NCBI RefSeq assembly: GCF_008831075.1
Contig: NZ_WBJX01000001.1
Location: forward strand, 752,505-816,504
Origin: Pseudoclavibacter terrae
GTDB taxonomy: Bacteria; Actinomycetota; Actinomycetes; Actinomycetales; Microbacteriaceae
Direction of reading: 5' to 3'
Length of the DNA: 64,000 nt
The notes beneath the pieces are model-generated. The model was given only the letters and a program-made list of their open reading frames with translations. It was not told where the DNA came from and did no database searches. This document shows positions 20,278 through 28,172 of this stretch, in pieces. Made by a program: the position numbers and the translations under genes. Every line of letters begins with the position of its first letter. Position 1 is the stretch's first letter.

Positions 20278-21257
20278 GCGTGCTCCTGAGGTTCTTGGGA
20301 CGATTCGATGGGCTTCAGCTCCCGGTACGCGAACGGCGGGAGCTCTGCGACCGGAACGAGGACGACATCCCGCAGCTTCCAGTCGAGCCCACGACAATCC
20401 TCCGTGAGGCGCTGCAGTTCCGCCAACTCGAGTGCAACGCCGTCGCGCGGCACGATGAACACCTCCGCCTGCAGCTCATGCCCCTGGTCGCGCACCCGGC
20501 ACCCGACATCCGCCACCCAGTCGCGCGCCTCCACGAACGTGTTGAGCTGCCCCGCCAGCGGGTGCGGGCGCTCCCCGTCGTAGGTGCGCGCCTGCTCATC
20601 CATGAGGTCGAGCACCGCGATGCGGAGGTTGCGAACCCCGTCATAGAGGATGCTCGCCGAGATGAAGAGCGCCGCGACGGAGTCGAGCCACCAGATGCCG
20701 ATGCCGATCCCCGCGACCCCGACGGCCGATCCGACCGCTGTCTGCCAGTCGGCCTTGTTCATGTCGGCGTCGGCGTACAGCACCTTGTCGTGCAGCTTCG
20801 CGGCGAGCTTCATCTTGTGGTGCCCGATGATGACCGGTGGCCACGCGATGAAGAGCATGACGCCGATCATCAGCCAGCCGAGCCAGATCTGCTGCCCGAA
20901 CAGCTCGACTGAGCCGATCGTGGGGTGCTCCTGTGCGAGCAGCCCGGAGCTCGAGTCGACGATCAGGAACACGGCCATCGAGGTCAGTGCGATGCCGGAC
21001 ACGAGGTGCCCGATGCCCACGGCCCGGTGGTAGCCGTACGGATGCTCGACCGTCGCGGCCCTTCGGCTGATGCGAGCGGCGAGGAGGAACGCGAACGGCG
21101 GGATGAACGACAGCATGTCCTCGAGCCAGGCGGCTTTCATGGCCTGTGAGTTGCCGAGCACCAGGTAGACGAGTGTGACGGTGACGGCCAGGAAGCCGAT
21201 CGTGATCCACTCGAGCCGGATCGCCTTCCTGCGGACCTCGTCGTGGGCGTCGCTCAT
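20274..21257 (-). CDS. Cation diffusion facilitator-like transporter
   Basis: This 327-aa membrane protein has about six transmembrane helices and a cytoplasmic C-terminal alpha/beta domain, the layout of CDF metal/H+ antiporters. Visible family features are VEHPYGYHRAVGIGHL after helix 2, the acidic helix residues in WLEDMLSF and YADADMNKADWQTAVGS, and a C-terminal domain with RVRDQGHELQAEVFI. The metal-site residues differ from the standard HxxxD pattern, so the metal cannot be read off. It overlaps a solute-binding lipoprotein gene upstream and a small membrane protein downstream by 4 bases each, which suggests joint action. Confidence 0.82.
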   Translation of the reverse strand: MSDAHDEVRRKAIRLEWITIGFLAVTVTLVYLVLGNSQAMKAAWLEDMLSFIPPFAFLLAARISRRAATVEHPYGYHRAVGIGHLVSGIALTSMAVFLIVDSSSGLLAQEHPTIGSVELFGQQIWLGWLMIGVMLFIAWPPVIIGHHKMKLAAKLHDKVLYADADMNKADWQTAVGSAVGVAGIGIGIWWLDSVAALFISASILYDGVRNLRIAVLDLMDEQARTYDGERPHPLAGQLNTFVEARDWVADVGCRVRDQGHELQAEVFIVPRDGVALELAELQRLTEDCRGLDWKLRDVVLVPVAELPPFAYRELKPIESSQEPQEHA

Positions 21258-21760
21258 GAGGTCGCCTCGGCGAGGTACGTCTCGAGTTCGACGAGGAAGG
21301 CGTTCTCGCCCATGGGGGTGAGCATCACGTGGGAGACCTTGCCGCCCGCGGCGTCCTCGGTCTCCAGGAACGGCTGCGTCGAACCGGCCTTGTCGACGTA
21401 GAGGGAGTCGTCGCGGAAGCCGGCGATTGCGAGGTCGAGCGTGCCGTCCTCGAGCCCCTGGACAAGCGCGGCCTCGGAGCCGTCGACCCACGTGATCGAG
21501 GCGCCGAGCTCGTCGGCGAACCCGTCCACGAGCTCGACTTCAACGCCGGTCGGGTCCGCCCCCTCGGCGATCCCAGTGAACGGAGGGTTATGGGAGATGC
21601 CGACGCGGAGCTCACCGCCACGAACCCGGTCGAGGGTCCCGTCCGGGTCGGTCGGGACGCTCATCCCGCACCCGCACAGCATCAGCACGGCGGTCGCGAC
21701 CGCCACCACCGCGGCGATCGCCCGCCGCACTCTCGTCAACTCCCAGAAGCGCAGAGCCAT
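21254..21760 (-). CDS. Shortened family-3 solute-binding lipoprotein
   Basis: This 168-aa secreted lipoprotein has a hydrophobic signal ending in LMLCGC (lipid Cys31). The mature part starts like an amino-acid-type (GlnH-like) binding protein: GELRVGISHNPPFTG, then GVEVELVDGFADELGASITWV and GTLDLAIAGF. After about residue 125 it jumps to VSHVMLTPMGENAFLVELETYL, which looks like the last helices of such proteins. The whole second lobe (~100 residues) therefore seems absent. It is tied by a 4-base overlap to a cation transporter and follows four glycosyltransferase genes. A two-lobe ligand trap is not possible, so a new role is likely. Confidence 0.72.
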   Translation of the reverse strand: MALRFWELTRVRRAIAAVVAVATAVLMLCGCGMSVPTDPDGTLDRVRGGELRVGISHNPPFTGIAEGADPTGVEVELVDGFADELGASITWVDGSEAALVQGLEDGTLDLAIAGFRDDSLYVDKAGSTQPFLETEDAAGGKVSHVMLTPMGENAFLVELETYLAEATS

Positions 21761-21769
21761 GTCATCAGG

Positions 21770-22648
21770 TTAGGAGTTGTCGCTGTGCTCGAGCTCAGCA
21801 CTCCGCGGCTGGCCGGGTTCCTGGACGACGACGCATGGCTCGTCGCCGAGACCGCCCTCGAGGAGGCCGAGCTCGCGAAACGCCCGCAGCCAGCCGACCA
21901 TCGGCCACACCCGCCAGCGCTCGCGGAACAGGTTCGCGTTTCGTGCGATGTCGTGAAGGTGCTGAACCGGCGGATTCGAGGTGGGGTGCCACTGGTGGTA
22001 GGCGCGCGCACCGCCGACCCAGGCGAGCCCCACGCCCAGGTTCCCCGCGACTCGCGCGAAGTCGGTGTCCTCGGCGCCGTACCCGCGGTAGCCCTCGTGG
22101 AAGCCGCCGATGCGACGCCAGTTGTCGGCGGTCACGGCGAAGGAGAGCGACCAGAAGAGGTTGCGGTCCTCACCGAGCTGCACCTCGCCAGCCGCCGGGG
22201 CGGGGCGAGCGGGATGCGGGGCGTCCTTCAGCTCCACGCGTTCCGCGTCGTAGCCGTTCGGCCCAGGGGGCTCGAGGTAGGTGACCGGGCCGCTGAGCAG
22301 GCTCGACGCCCAGCGCGGATCCTGCGCCGCGTCCTGGTAGGCCTCGACGAGCCCACGGCCGGGGATGCAGTCCACGTCGAGGAACACGAGCAGCTCGGCT
22401 CCCCGCTCCAGTGCGACCCGCGCGCCTTCGTTGCGCGCGGCGGCGAGGGGGAGCACGCTCGCATCTGCGGGCATCTCGACGGTCGTTCCGGGCAGCAGGC
22501 CGTCGGAGATGAGCTCAGCGATCTGCGGATCGCCCATCGCGATGACGATGGCATCGTCCGCGGGCACCGACTGCCTGAGGAGCCCCCGTCGCTGCTCCAG
22601 CAGATGACGATGGCGCCCGTGCGCCAGCGTGATGGTGGCGGTCTTCAT
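21770..22648 (-). CDS. Glycosyltransferase, GT2-like (GT-A fold)
   Basis: This 292-aa cytoplasmic or membrane-associated sugar transferase has a metal-binding aspartate motif in LLVFLDVDCIPG (about residues 89-100) and a later motif EGYRGYGAEDTDFARV that resembles the C-terminal catalytic region of galactosyltransferase-type GT2/GT27 enzymes. The ATG at 22648 overlaps the stop of the preceding GT gene by 4 bases. It is the fourth glycosyltransferase of the operon; the lipoprotein gene starts 10 bases downstream. Donor and acceptor are unknown. A cell-wall or lipid-linked glycan is the natural inference. Confidence 0.82.
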   Translation of the reverse strand: MKTATITLAHGRHRHLLEQRRGLLRQSVPADDAIVIAMGDPQIAELISDGLLPGTTVEMPADASVLPLAAARNEGARVALERGAELLVFLDVDCIPGRGLVEAYQDAAQDPRWASSLLSGPVTYLEPPGPNGYDAERVELKDAPHPARPAPAAGEVQLGEDRNLFWSLSFAVTADNWRRIGGFHEGYRGYGAEDTDFARVAGNLGVGLAWVGGARAYHQWHPTSNPPVQHLHDIARNANLFRERWRVWPMVGWLRAFRELGLLEGGLGDEPCVVVQEPGQPRSAELEHSDNS

Positions 22649-23688
22649 CGGCTCGCCATCCGATCGAGCAGCGCGGCCGCTCGCAGCGCGCCGCCCCCGT
22701 CGTTCCACGTCGCCCACTGTCTGCCGTCGAGCTCGGACGCGGCGTCGAGGAGCCCCGCCCAGTCGTCGCGGTCGAACGTCTCGGCCACGATGACCGGAAG
22801 GTTCGGCGTCGCCGCGAGCACGCGCGCCGACGTGATCTGCTCGTCGTGGGGTCGGGGCTGCGGCACGACGATCGCGGGGACCTGCGCCGCGGCGACATCC
22901 GCGATCGCACCCTGGCCCGCGTGCGTGATGACCAGCGACGCCTCGCGGATGCGTGGGCCCGGGTCGGCGACGCGGTTGCCCGGCGTCGTCCCGATCTCGT
23001 CCCACTCGACCCCCGGCGTCTGTCGTTTCGCTTCGCGGATCTGCGCCGACGTCATTCCGCCGCCGCCGGAACCGGCGAGCACGAGCACGCGCCTGATGGG
23101 GCTGGGACCGGCGCCGTGGCCTCGCTCAGCGGCCGAGATCGCGCCGACCTGGTGGATGCGCGCTTCGATGTGGGAGGGAACGCCTGGCAGCATTCCGGTG
23201 ATGCCGACGGGCCAGGCCGCGAGGATCGCATCGGACAGGCCGAAGCCCAGCGTGTGCGGCGCGTCGGTGCGCACCCCGGGGAGCGCCACCGAGACGACGG
23301 GAACCCCGTGGAGCCTCGCCAGCGCGGCCACCTCGACGGAGACGTCGGAGACGAAGACGGTGGGGGCGGTCTCTGCGATCCAGGCGGAGATGCGGGCCAT
23401 GCGACGCCGCATGCCCTCGTCGTCGACGGGTGCCCAGTGCAGCGCGCCGTTCGCGGTCGGCTCGAGGGGCGAGAGCGCCATGTCGTCGCGCTCGAGCCGA
23501 ACCCAGGGGCCGAGCCACGCGTCGGGCTTCGCGAGCGTCGAGAGCCCGGTGACCGGGAGCGAGCACTCACGGGCGATGGCGAGCGCACGGCGCGCGTGTC
23601 CGCCGCCCTGATGGTGGACGTAGTAGCCGATGGTGCCCGTGGCCGCCGAGTCGCCGGTGTTCGCGCCGTTTGCGCCCGAGATGGTCAT
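22645..23688 (-). CDS. Glycosyltransferase, MurG/GT28-like (GT-B fold)
   Basis: This is a 347-aa protein with two Rossmann-like halves. The N-terminal half opens with GYYVHHQGGGHARRALAIA, the glycine-rich acceptor loop seen in MurG/GT28-type enzymes. The C-terminal half contains LVLAGSGGGG and SLVITHAGQGAIADVAA, the nucleotide-sugar site typical of GT1/GT28. It overlaps both neighbouring GT genes by 4 bases. It probably adds one sugar to the same glycan as its operon partners; the substrate is not recognisable. Confidence 0.82.
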   Translation of the reverse strand: MTISGANGANTGDSAATGTIGYYVHHQGGGHARRALAIARECSLPVTGLSTLAKPDAWLGPWVRLERDDMALSPLEPTANGALHWAPVDDEGMRRRMARISAWIAETAPTVFVSDVSVEVAALARLHGVPVVSVALPGVRTDAPHTLGFGLSDAILAAWPVGITGMLPGVPSHIEARIHQVGAISAAERGHGAGPSPIRRVLVLAGSGGGGMTSAQIREAKRQTPGVEWDEIGTTPGNRVADPGPRIREASLVITHAGQGAIADVAAAQVPAIVVPQPRPHDEQITSARVLAATPNLPVIVAETFDRDDWAGLLDAASELDGRQWATWNDGGGALRAAALLDRMASR

Positions 23689-24752
23689 GCGGCTACCCGC
23701 CCTTCTGTCACCGAGCGCAGCAGCGCTTCGTACTCGTCGACCATCCGCTCGAGCGAGCAGAAGGTCACCGCGCGTTCCCGCGCGCCTGCTCGGGGCAGGT
23801 CCGCCGCCTGCAGCAGGGCGGCTGCGAGTGCGTGGATGCTGTCAGCGGCGGCGAGGCGTCCGCTGCGGTCGTCGAGGATCTCGCGCAGCGCACCGCGGTC
23901 GAACGCGGCCACGGGGGTGCCCGCGGCGAGCGACTCAGCGGCCACGAGCCCGTACGGTTCGTCCCAGCGCGGGGTCACGAGCGTGACGCTCGCCCGACGG
24001 AGATGCTCGAAGAGAACATCATGGTCGAGGTGCCCGAGGTAGCGGACGCTCCCGCTGAGTCGCGGGCGGATCGCGGACTCGAAGTAGCCGCTGTCGTAGG
24101 CGGGACCCGCGATGTCCAGTGGGACGCCGGCGAGGTTGGCGGCGTCGATCGCGAACTCGAGTCCCTTCTCCGGCACGATGCGCCCCGACCAGAACGCTGG
24201 CCCGCCTCCGTCGCCTGGACGAAGGCGCTCGGTGTCCACGCCATTGAGGATCACCGAGCAGTCGATGCTGTCCGACCACGCCTCCCGCATGTGGGAGCTG
24301 ACCGCGACGAACGTGCTGGCGGACCCGTCGACCCGCACCGCCGACTCGATCCAGCCGACGGGAGGAGTGTGCAGCGTGGTGACGACGGGAACATCGAGCA
24401 GTCCCGACATGGCCACGGGGAGGTGGTGGATGCTCACGTTGAGGACCGCGTCGAACCGGTCGCGCGAGTTCCGGGCGAGATCCACCATGAGCGAGAGGTA
24501 TGCGTGATGCTCGCTCATCCACTCGGCCGGCATGGCTCCGACGTCGCGCCGTGCGGTGTCGCTCATCGAGAAGTCCGCGACGTCGAGGAACTCCACGCCG
24601 AGACTGGGGTCGGAGCCGGGGGCCGCGAACAGCGTGACCTGGTGACCGCGGCGCTTGAGCGCCGTGATCAACGCGTGCGTGTGCGCCTCGAGACCACCGG
24701 CGAATGGCTCTCTGATGGGGAAGCGCGAGGGGCCGATGACGCAGATCCTCAT
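23685..24752 (-). CDS. Glycosyltransferase family 4
   Basis: This is a 355-aa retaining GT-B enzyme. The N-terminus has the GT4 glycine loop RFPIREPFAGGLEAHTHAL, and the C-terminal half carries FWSGRIVPEKGLEFAID and the EX7E motif in EPYGLVAAESLAAGTPVAAF (Glu-Pro-Tyr-Gly to Glu). The ATG at 24752 lies in the stop of the upstream gene (4-base overlap); the longer frame is a shadow. It is the second gene of the seven-gene operon. The donor is a nucleotide sugar, the acceptor is unknown. Confidence 0.87.
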   Translation of the reverse strand: MRICVIGPSRFPIREPFAGGLEAHTHALITALKRRGHQVTLFAAPGSDPSLGVEFLDVADFSMSDTARRDVGAMPAEWMSEHHAYLSLMVDLARNSRDRFDAVLNVSIHHLPVAMSGLLDVPVVTTLHTPPVGWIESAVRVDGSASTFVAVSSHMREAWSDSIDCSVILNGVDTERLRPGDGGGPAFWSGRIVPEKGLEFAIDAANLAGVPLDIAGPAYDSGYFESAIRPRLSGSVRYLGHLDHDVLFEHLRRASVTLVTPRWDEPYGLVAAESLAAGTPVAAFDRGALREILDDRSGRLAAADSIHALAAALLQAADLPRAGARERAVTFCSLERMVDEYEALLRSVTEGRVAA

Positions 24753-25888
24753 TGGGCCACCCGCACTCGAGTCAGCACTGCCTCGTAGATGTCGGCATGT
24801 GCGGCCGCGATCTCGTCTCGCTGCGACGCCCGGAACTCGGGTGCGTGGCGAGGTGTGACGGCTCGGGACGCGGCGAGCACCGCGTCCCGCAGCGAATCGG
24901 CGTCGAGTGCGTCGGACGCGCGCCGGTACGTGAAGACCGGCCCCTGATCCTCGTAGAAGCCCACGTCGGGGGCGATGACGGCCGTGCCGAGGTCGAGGCA
25001 CGCCTCCAACCACCCCGAGTGCGTCCCGAAGCGGTAGGGGAGCACCGACGCGTCGAGCGAAGCCAGGTAGCGCCACAGCTCGGCGTCGCTCAGATAGTCG
25101 TGGATGCGCAGCCTGATGCTGCCCGAGTCCGCGAGCTCCCGCAGGCGCGAGGCGAGCGTCTCTTCGTACTTGACCCCATCCGGATCGAGGATCTCACGGT
25201 GCCCGTTGACGTGGACGACGATCGACGGCTCGACACGCGCCAGCTCGGCGAGCGCCTCGATGACGGGCAGCGGCTCCATGCTCGCCCGCAGGCTCTTCGC
25301 GTGCACGCCCACGTGGAACTCGCCGCTCGTGTCCGCCCGCTCCGCACGAACGGTCTCGACTTCAGCAGGTTCGACGATGTGCGGGTGAGGGATCACGACC
25401 GGTCGTCTGCCCCACCGTCGTTCGACCTCGTCCGCAGCCCCTTCCGTGAGGGTGATGAGCTCATCCGCCGCGGGGATCAGGATGTCGAGGTGCGCGATGT
25501 GGGCCTCGGGCGTCGCGTGGTGCGGGTTCGTGAGGTCGTGCACGGTGTACACGAGCGGCTTGCCTTCGCGGCGGAGTGCATCCACGATCTCGGCGAGCAC
25601 GTCCGGCGAGAGCGCGTCGAATCCGAAGTGCACGTGGAAGACGTCGAACTCGTCGGCGTGGTCTGTGATCCACTCCGGCTCCAGCATGCGCGGTGGCCAC
25701 CAGCGCTCGGCTGCGATCCGAGCGGAGCCATCGGGGTGGGGGTCCGGGAGTCGGACGACGGTGGCGCGTGATGGATCGGGTGTGACGGTCGAGAGGTGCC
25801 TGACGTAGACGTGTCCTGCGGGGACGCTCGCAATCCGGATGGTTCGACGGAGGTCGTCGTCGACGTCTGAGCTTCTGGGGGATGGCAC
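24749..25888 (-). CDS. Glycosyltransferase, GT-B fold
   Basis: This 379-aa protein is the first gene of the operon. The N-terminal half has FDVFHVHFGFDALSPD and LVYTVHDLTNPHH, typical of GT4-type acceptor domains. The C-terminal half has VLPYRFGTHSGWLEACLDLGTAVIAP, which replaces the usual E-x7-E loop with a form seen in divergent GT4 proteins. The GTG at 25888 has a GGAGG placed only 1 base upstream. A TTAGGT element 6 nt before it may make the mRNA leaderless instead. An alternative downstream start cannot be excluded. Confidence 0.78.
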   Translation of the reverse strand: MPSPRSSDVDDDLRRTIRIASVPAGHVYVRHLSTVTPDPSRATVVRLPDPHPDGSARIAAERWWPPRMLEPEWITDHADEFDVFHVHFGFDALSPDVLAEIVDALRREGKPLVYTVHDLTNPHHATPEAHIAHLDILIPAADELITLTEGAADEVERRWGRRPVVIPHPHIVEPAEVETVRAERADTSGEFHVGVHAKSLRASMEPLPVIEALAELARVEPSIVVHVNGHREILDPDGVKYEETLASRLRELADSGSIRLRIHDYLSDAELWRYLASLDASVLPYRFGTHSGWLEACLDLGTAVIAPDVGFYEDQGPVFTYRRASDALDADSLRDAVLAASRAVTPRHAPEFRASQRDEIAAAHADIYEAVLTRVRVAQ

Positions 25889-25990
25889 CCCTCCACCTAA
25901 TCAGCTCGAAGAGGGGACTGTCGCGCTCTTGACAGTCCTTGACCATCGTGCATGCGTCCGCCCGGTCCTGTGGGCCGGCCCGGATTCGGG

Positions 25991-26212
25991 TCAGTCGCCC
26001 GGGTTCGGCTCCACGATGACAAGACCGACGCCGGGGCCGACGAGCAGATTCGCTGGCTCGAGGCGTCCTTCACCGCGGTCACCGCGCACCCAGAACCACT
26101 CTCCGCTCGCGACGCGAGCAAGGATCTCGGCCCGGAACGTCTCGATGTCGTCGATGAGCTTCGAGAACGTCTCGCCCTGGTAGAGGAGCTCGATCCTGGT
26201 CTGTCCGTTCAT
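25991..26212 (-). CDS. Small conserved-looking protein, unknown
   Basis: This 73-aa soluble protein has no signal peptide or membrane segment. It begins with TRIELLYQGETFSKLIDDIETFRAEI, a beta strand plus an amphipathic helix by appearance, and ends with hydrophobic VGLVIVE. Its ATG overlaps the stop of the 102-aa gene upstream by 4 bases, so the two are co-translated. I do not recognise the family. The context of three adjacent small proteins of similar size suggests a shared complex or pathway. Confidence 0.65.
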   Translation of the reverse strand: MNGQTRIELLYQGETFSKLIDDIETFRAEILARVASGEWFWVRGDRGEGRLEPANLLVGPGVGLVIVEPNPGD

Positions 26213-26517
26213 GACGCCCTCTCTGCGGGTTCAGCGATCACGGCCAGGCCGGCCTGCGAATTGGCGCCCTGCACCAGCGCCTCAACCCAGGATCGGTTGA
26301 TGTGCACCTGACGGCTGCCGAGGAATTTGAAGCGGATGGGGACTGCAGGGTGCATCCAAACGGTGCTGCGACCGTCGCCGCCTGCGTTGTTGTCCTTCCA
26401 GCTGAAGAAGAACGACTCGCCGCGGCGCAGCTTCGTGCCGATTGCGAGCTGAAGATGCGCAAGCAGGCGGTCCTCGAAGTCCACGGTGACTTCGGAGTTG
26501 TAGATGAACTTCCCCAC
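26209..26517 (-). CDS. Small actinobacterial protein, DUF7882-like
   Basis: This is a 102-aa soluble protein. The sequence MGKFIYNSEVTVDFEDRLLAHLQ followed by GTKLRRGESFFFSWKD and VHINRSWVEALVQGANS closely resembles, from memory, a Microbacteriaceae family catalogued as DUF7882 and often misnamed ATP-dependent DNA ligase. No ligase motif is present. The GTG at 26517 is the only start that keeps the conserved N-terminus. GATAAT (26568-26563, reverse strand) is a plausible -10 box. It overlaps the 73-aa gene downstream. The function is unknown. Confidence 0.7.
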   Translation of the reverse strand: MGKFIYNSEVTVDFEDRLLAHLQLAIGTKLRRGESFFFSWKDNNAGGDGRSTVWMHPAVPIRFKFLGSRQVHINRSWVEALVQGANSQAGLAVIAEPAERAS

Positions 26518-26603
26518 GCTGAACCCTGCTTTCTGGTCTGTCGCGCATTGTGTGCGCCGTCCATTATCACTGTCTCGGAGCTGACATTTCGCCAGCTCGG
26601 CGT

Positions 26604-26963
26604 CTAGAGCTCGTCGAGCCAGTCGGGATGCGGCACGCGCGGGTCGTTCGACGACCCTTCTTCGACGAGCGCCTCCGGTGCTCCGTGCTCTTCGGCGAGC
26701 TCTGCCCGGAGCCTCTGGAAGGTCGCGAGTGCCTCGCTGTCGTCGAACTCCGGGACCTCGGAAGTGACCGTCTCGGTTGCGATCTGACTCGAGGGCCCGA
26801 CCAGCACGGAGAGCATGTTGTCCGAGCCGTCAGCGTGGCGCACCGGAATCTCGACGATTCCGGCCTGCTGGACAGCGGCAAGCGCCGCCGCATACTCGAC
26901 CAGCTCTTTCGCGATCCTCGTGCTCGTGAAGTAGACGCCACCTGCGTAGTGAAGTTGGTCCAT
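26604..26963 (-). CDS. Small protein of unknown function
   Basis: This is a 119-aa soluble protein with an acidic C-terminal half (EVPEFDDSEALATFQRLRAELAEEHG). Its N-terminal part reads YFTSTRIAKELVEYAAALA then VEIPVRHADGSDNMLSVLVGPSSQI, which could form a helix followed by a small beta sheet. I chose the ATG at 26963 because GGGGAAA precedes it; the longer frame adds a low-quality Arg-rich stretch. It lies 86 bases upstream of the 102-aa gene in the same direction. Family not recognised. Confidence 0.6.
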   Translation of the reverse strand: MDQLHYAGGVYFTSTRIAKELVEYAAALAAVQQAGIVEIPVRHADGSDNMLSVLVGPSSQIATETVTSEVPEFDDSEALATFQRLRAELAEEHGAPEALVEEGSSNDPRVPHPDWLDEL

Positions 26964-27159
26964 CGTTTCCCCAGACGGTCGCGTGCGTGCAGAACCCCTG
27001 GAGTCTCCCAGGCCGAGTTGGGTGCGCTCGGAGTATTGCCTTCTGAACCGTTGTATGAAGCGACGGCATCTGTTTCCCGAATGGAGACGCGGAATGAGGC
27101 CGCGTAACGCTACGCTCAGTGCAAATCCCATGCCTGGCAGTGCCTGATTGGAGTCCCTG

Positions 27160-27609
27160 ATGTCTACCCCTCAGCTCGACGCCCCGCTCTACCCACCGCT
27201 CTACGGAGCCAGCTTCGGTCAGGCGGTGAAGCGGTTCTTCAAGAAGTACGCCGTCTTCTCGGGCCGAGCCAGCCGCAGCGAGTACTGGTGGTGGATTCTC
27301 TTCGGCGTCATCGTCAACGCCGCGTTCTTCCTCATCGGTTCGCTCGCCGGCGGGCCGGGCACCATGGATTCCTCCGGCCAGTTCACCGGCGCCAGCGGGG
27401 CCTACACGGCCGTGTCGGTCGTGCAGTCGCTCTGGGGCCTCGCGACCCTCATCCCGGGGCTCGCGCTGCTCTTCCGCCGCCTGCACGACACGAACCGCTC
27501 CGGCTGGTGGTGGCTGCTCCTGTTCATCCCGCTCGTCGGCGCGATCGTCATCCTCGTGTTCGTGATCAGCGACTCGCGCCCCGAGGGCGCCCGCTTCGAC
27601 CGCCAGTAG
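27160..27609 (+). CDS. DUF805 family membrane protein
   Basis: This is a 149-aa inner-membrane protein. The opening YGASFGQAVKRFFKKYAVFSGRASRSEYWWW is the DUF805 signature; three or four hydrophobic helices follow, including LFRRLHDTNRSGWWWLLLF, the second conserved motif. The ATG at 27160 follows GGAG; the GTG-type starts further up lack a ribosome site. The family is common in bacteria and has no firm function. It stands alone, between small reverse-strand genes and a strong terminator. Confidence 0.85.
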   Translation: MSTPQLDAPLYPPLYGASFGQAVKRFFKKYAVFSGRASRSEYWWWILFGVIVNAAFFLIGSLAGGPGTMDSSGQFTGASGAYTAVSVVQSLWGLATLIPGLALLFRRLHDTNRSGWWWLLLFIPLVGAIVILVFVISDSRPEGARFDRQ

Positions 27610-27626
27610 CACTGGCCGCCGAACGC

Positions 27627-27662
27627 ACGAACCGCCACCCTCGACCGAGGGTGGCGGTTCGT
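27627..27662. terminator. Bidirectional terminator between DUF805 and marR genes
   Basis: The arms 27627-27643 and 27646-27662 are perfectly complementary over 17 bases. The hairpin lies between two convergent genes. Confidence 0.8.
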
Positions 27663-27688
27663 CGATCAGCGCGCTCGCCTCGTGGGCG

Positions 27689-28171
27689 TCACGACTCCGG
27701 GGAGACGGCCTCCGCGACCGCACCGAAGCGGCCGAGGAGACCCGAGAAGACACGCAGCTCCTCCGGCGTCCAGTCCCGGAGCACAGCGTGCAGGCGGTGC
27801 CGGTTGCGGGCACGCACCTCGGTGACCCGTTCGACGGCGAACGACGTCGGCGTCAGGATGCGCGCCCGCCCGTCGTTCGGGTCCGACCCGACCGTCAGCA
27901 GCTCGAACTCCTCCAGCATGCGAACCTGCCGACTCATGACGCTCTTGTCGACGGCGAGCTGCTCGCCGAGCGTGCCGGCGTGCGCCGTGCCGTGCTGCAC
28001 CAGCGCGGAGAGGATCTTGTAGCCGATGGGCTGCAGCGACGGGTGCACTGCGACGGCCGACTCGCTCCACGTGGTGCGGACACGGCGGTAGAAGGTGCCG
28101 AGTTGCGTCTCCACCGCGGCGATCGCCTCTGTGAAGTCGGCGTCGTCTGGGGACTCTGGCATGGTCGCCAT
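27689..28171 (-). CDS. MarR-family transcriptional regulator
   Basis: This 160-aa winged-helix repressor has the MarR pattern: a long N-terminal helix, LGEQLAVDKSVMSRQVRMLEEF as the recognition region, then the wing VGSDPNDGRARILTPT. It starts 1 base after the stop of the MFS efflux gene, so pump and repressor form one transcript. The double palindrome upstream of the pump (29913-29960) is its likely operator, giving self-limiting induction by drugs or phenolic ligands. Confidence 0.88.
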   Translation of the reverse strand: MATMPESPDDADFTEAIAAVETQLGTFYRRVRTTWSESAVAVHPSLQPIGYKILSALVQHGTAHAGTLGEQLAVDKSVMSRQVRMLEEFELLTVGSDPNDGRARILTPTSFAVERVTEVRARNRHRLHAVLRDWTPEELRVFSGLLGRFGAVAEAVSPES

Positions 28172-28172
28172 C

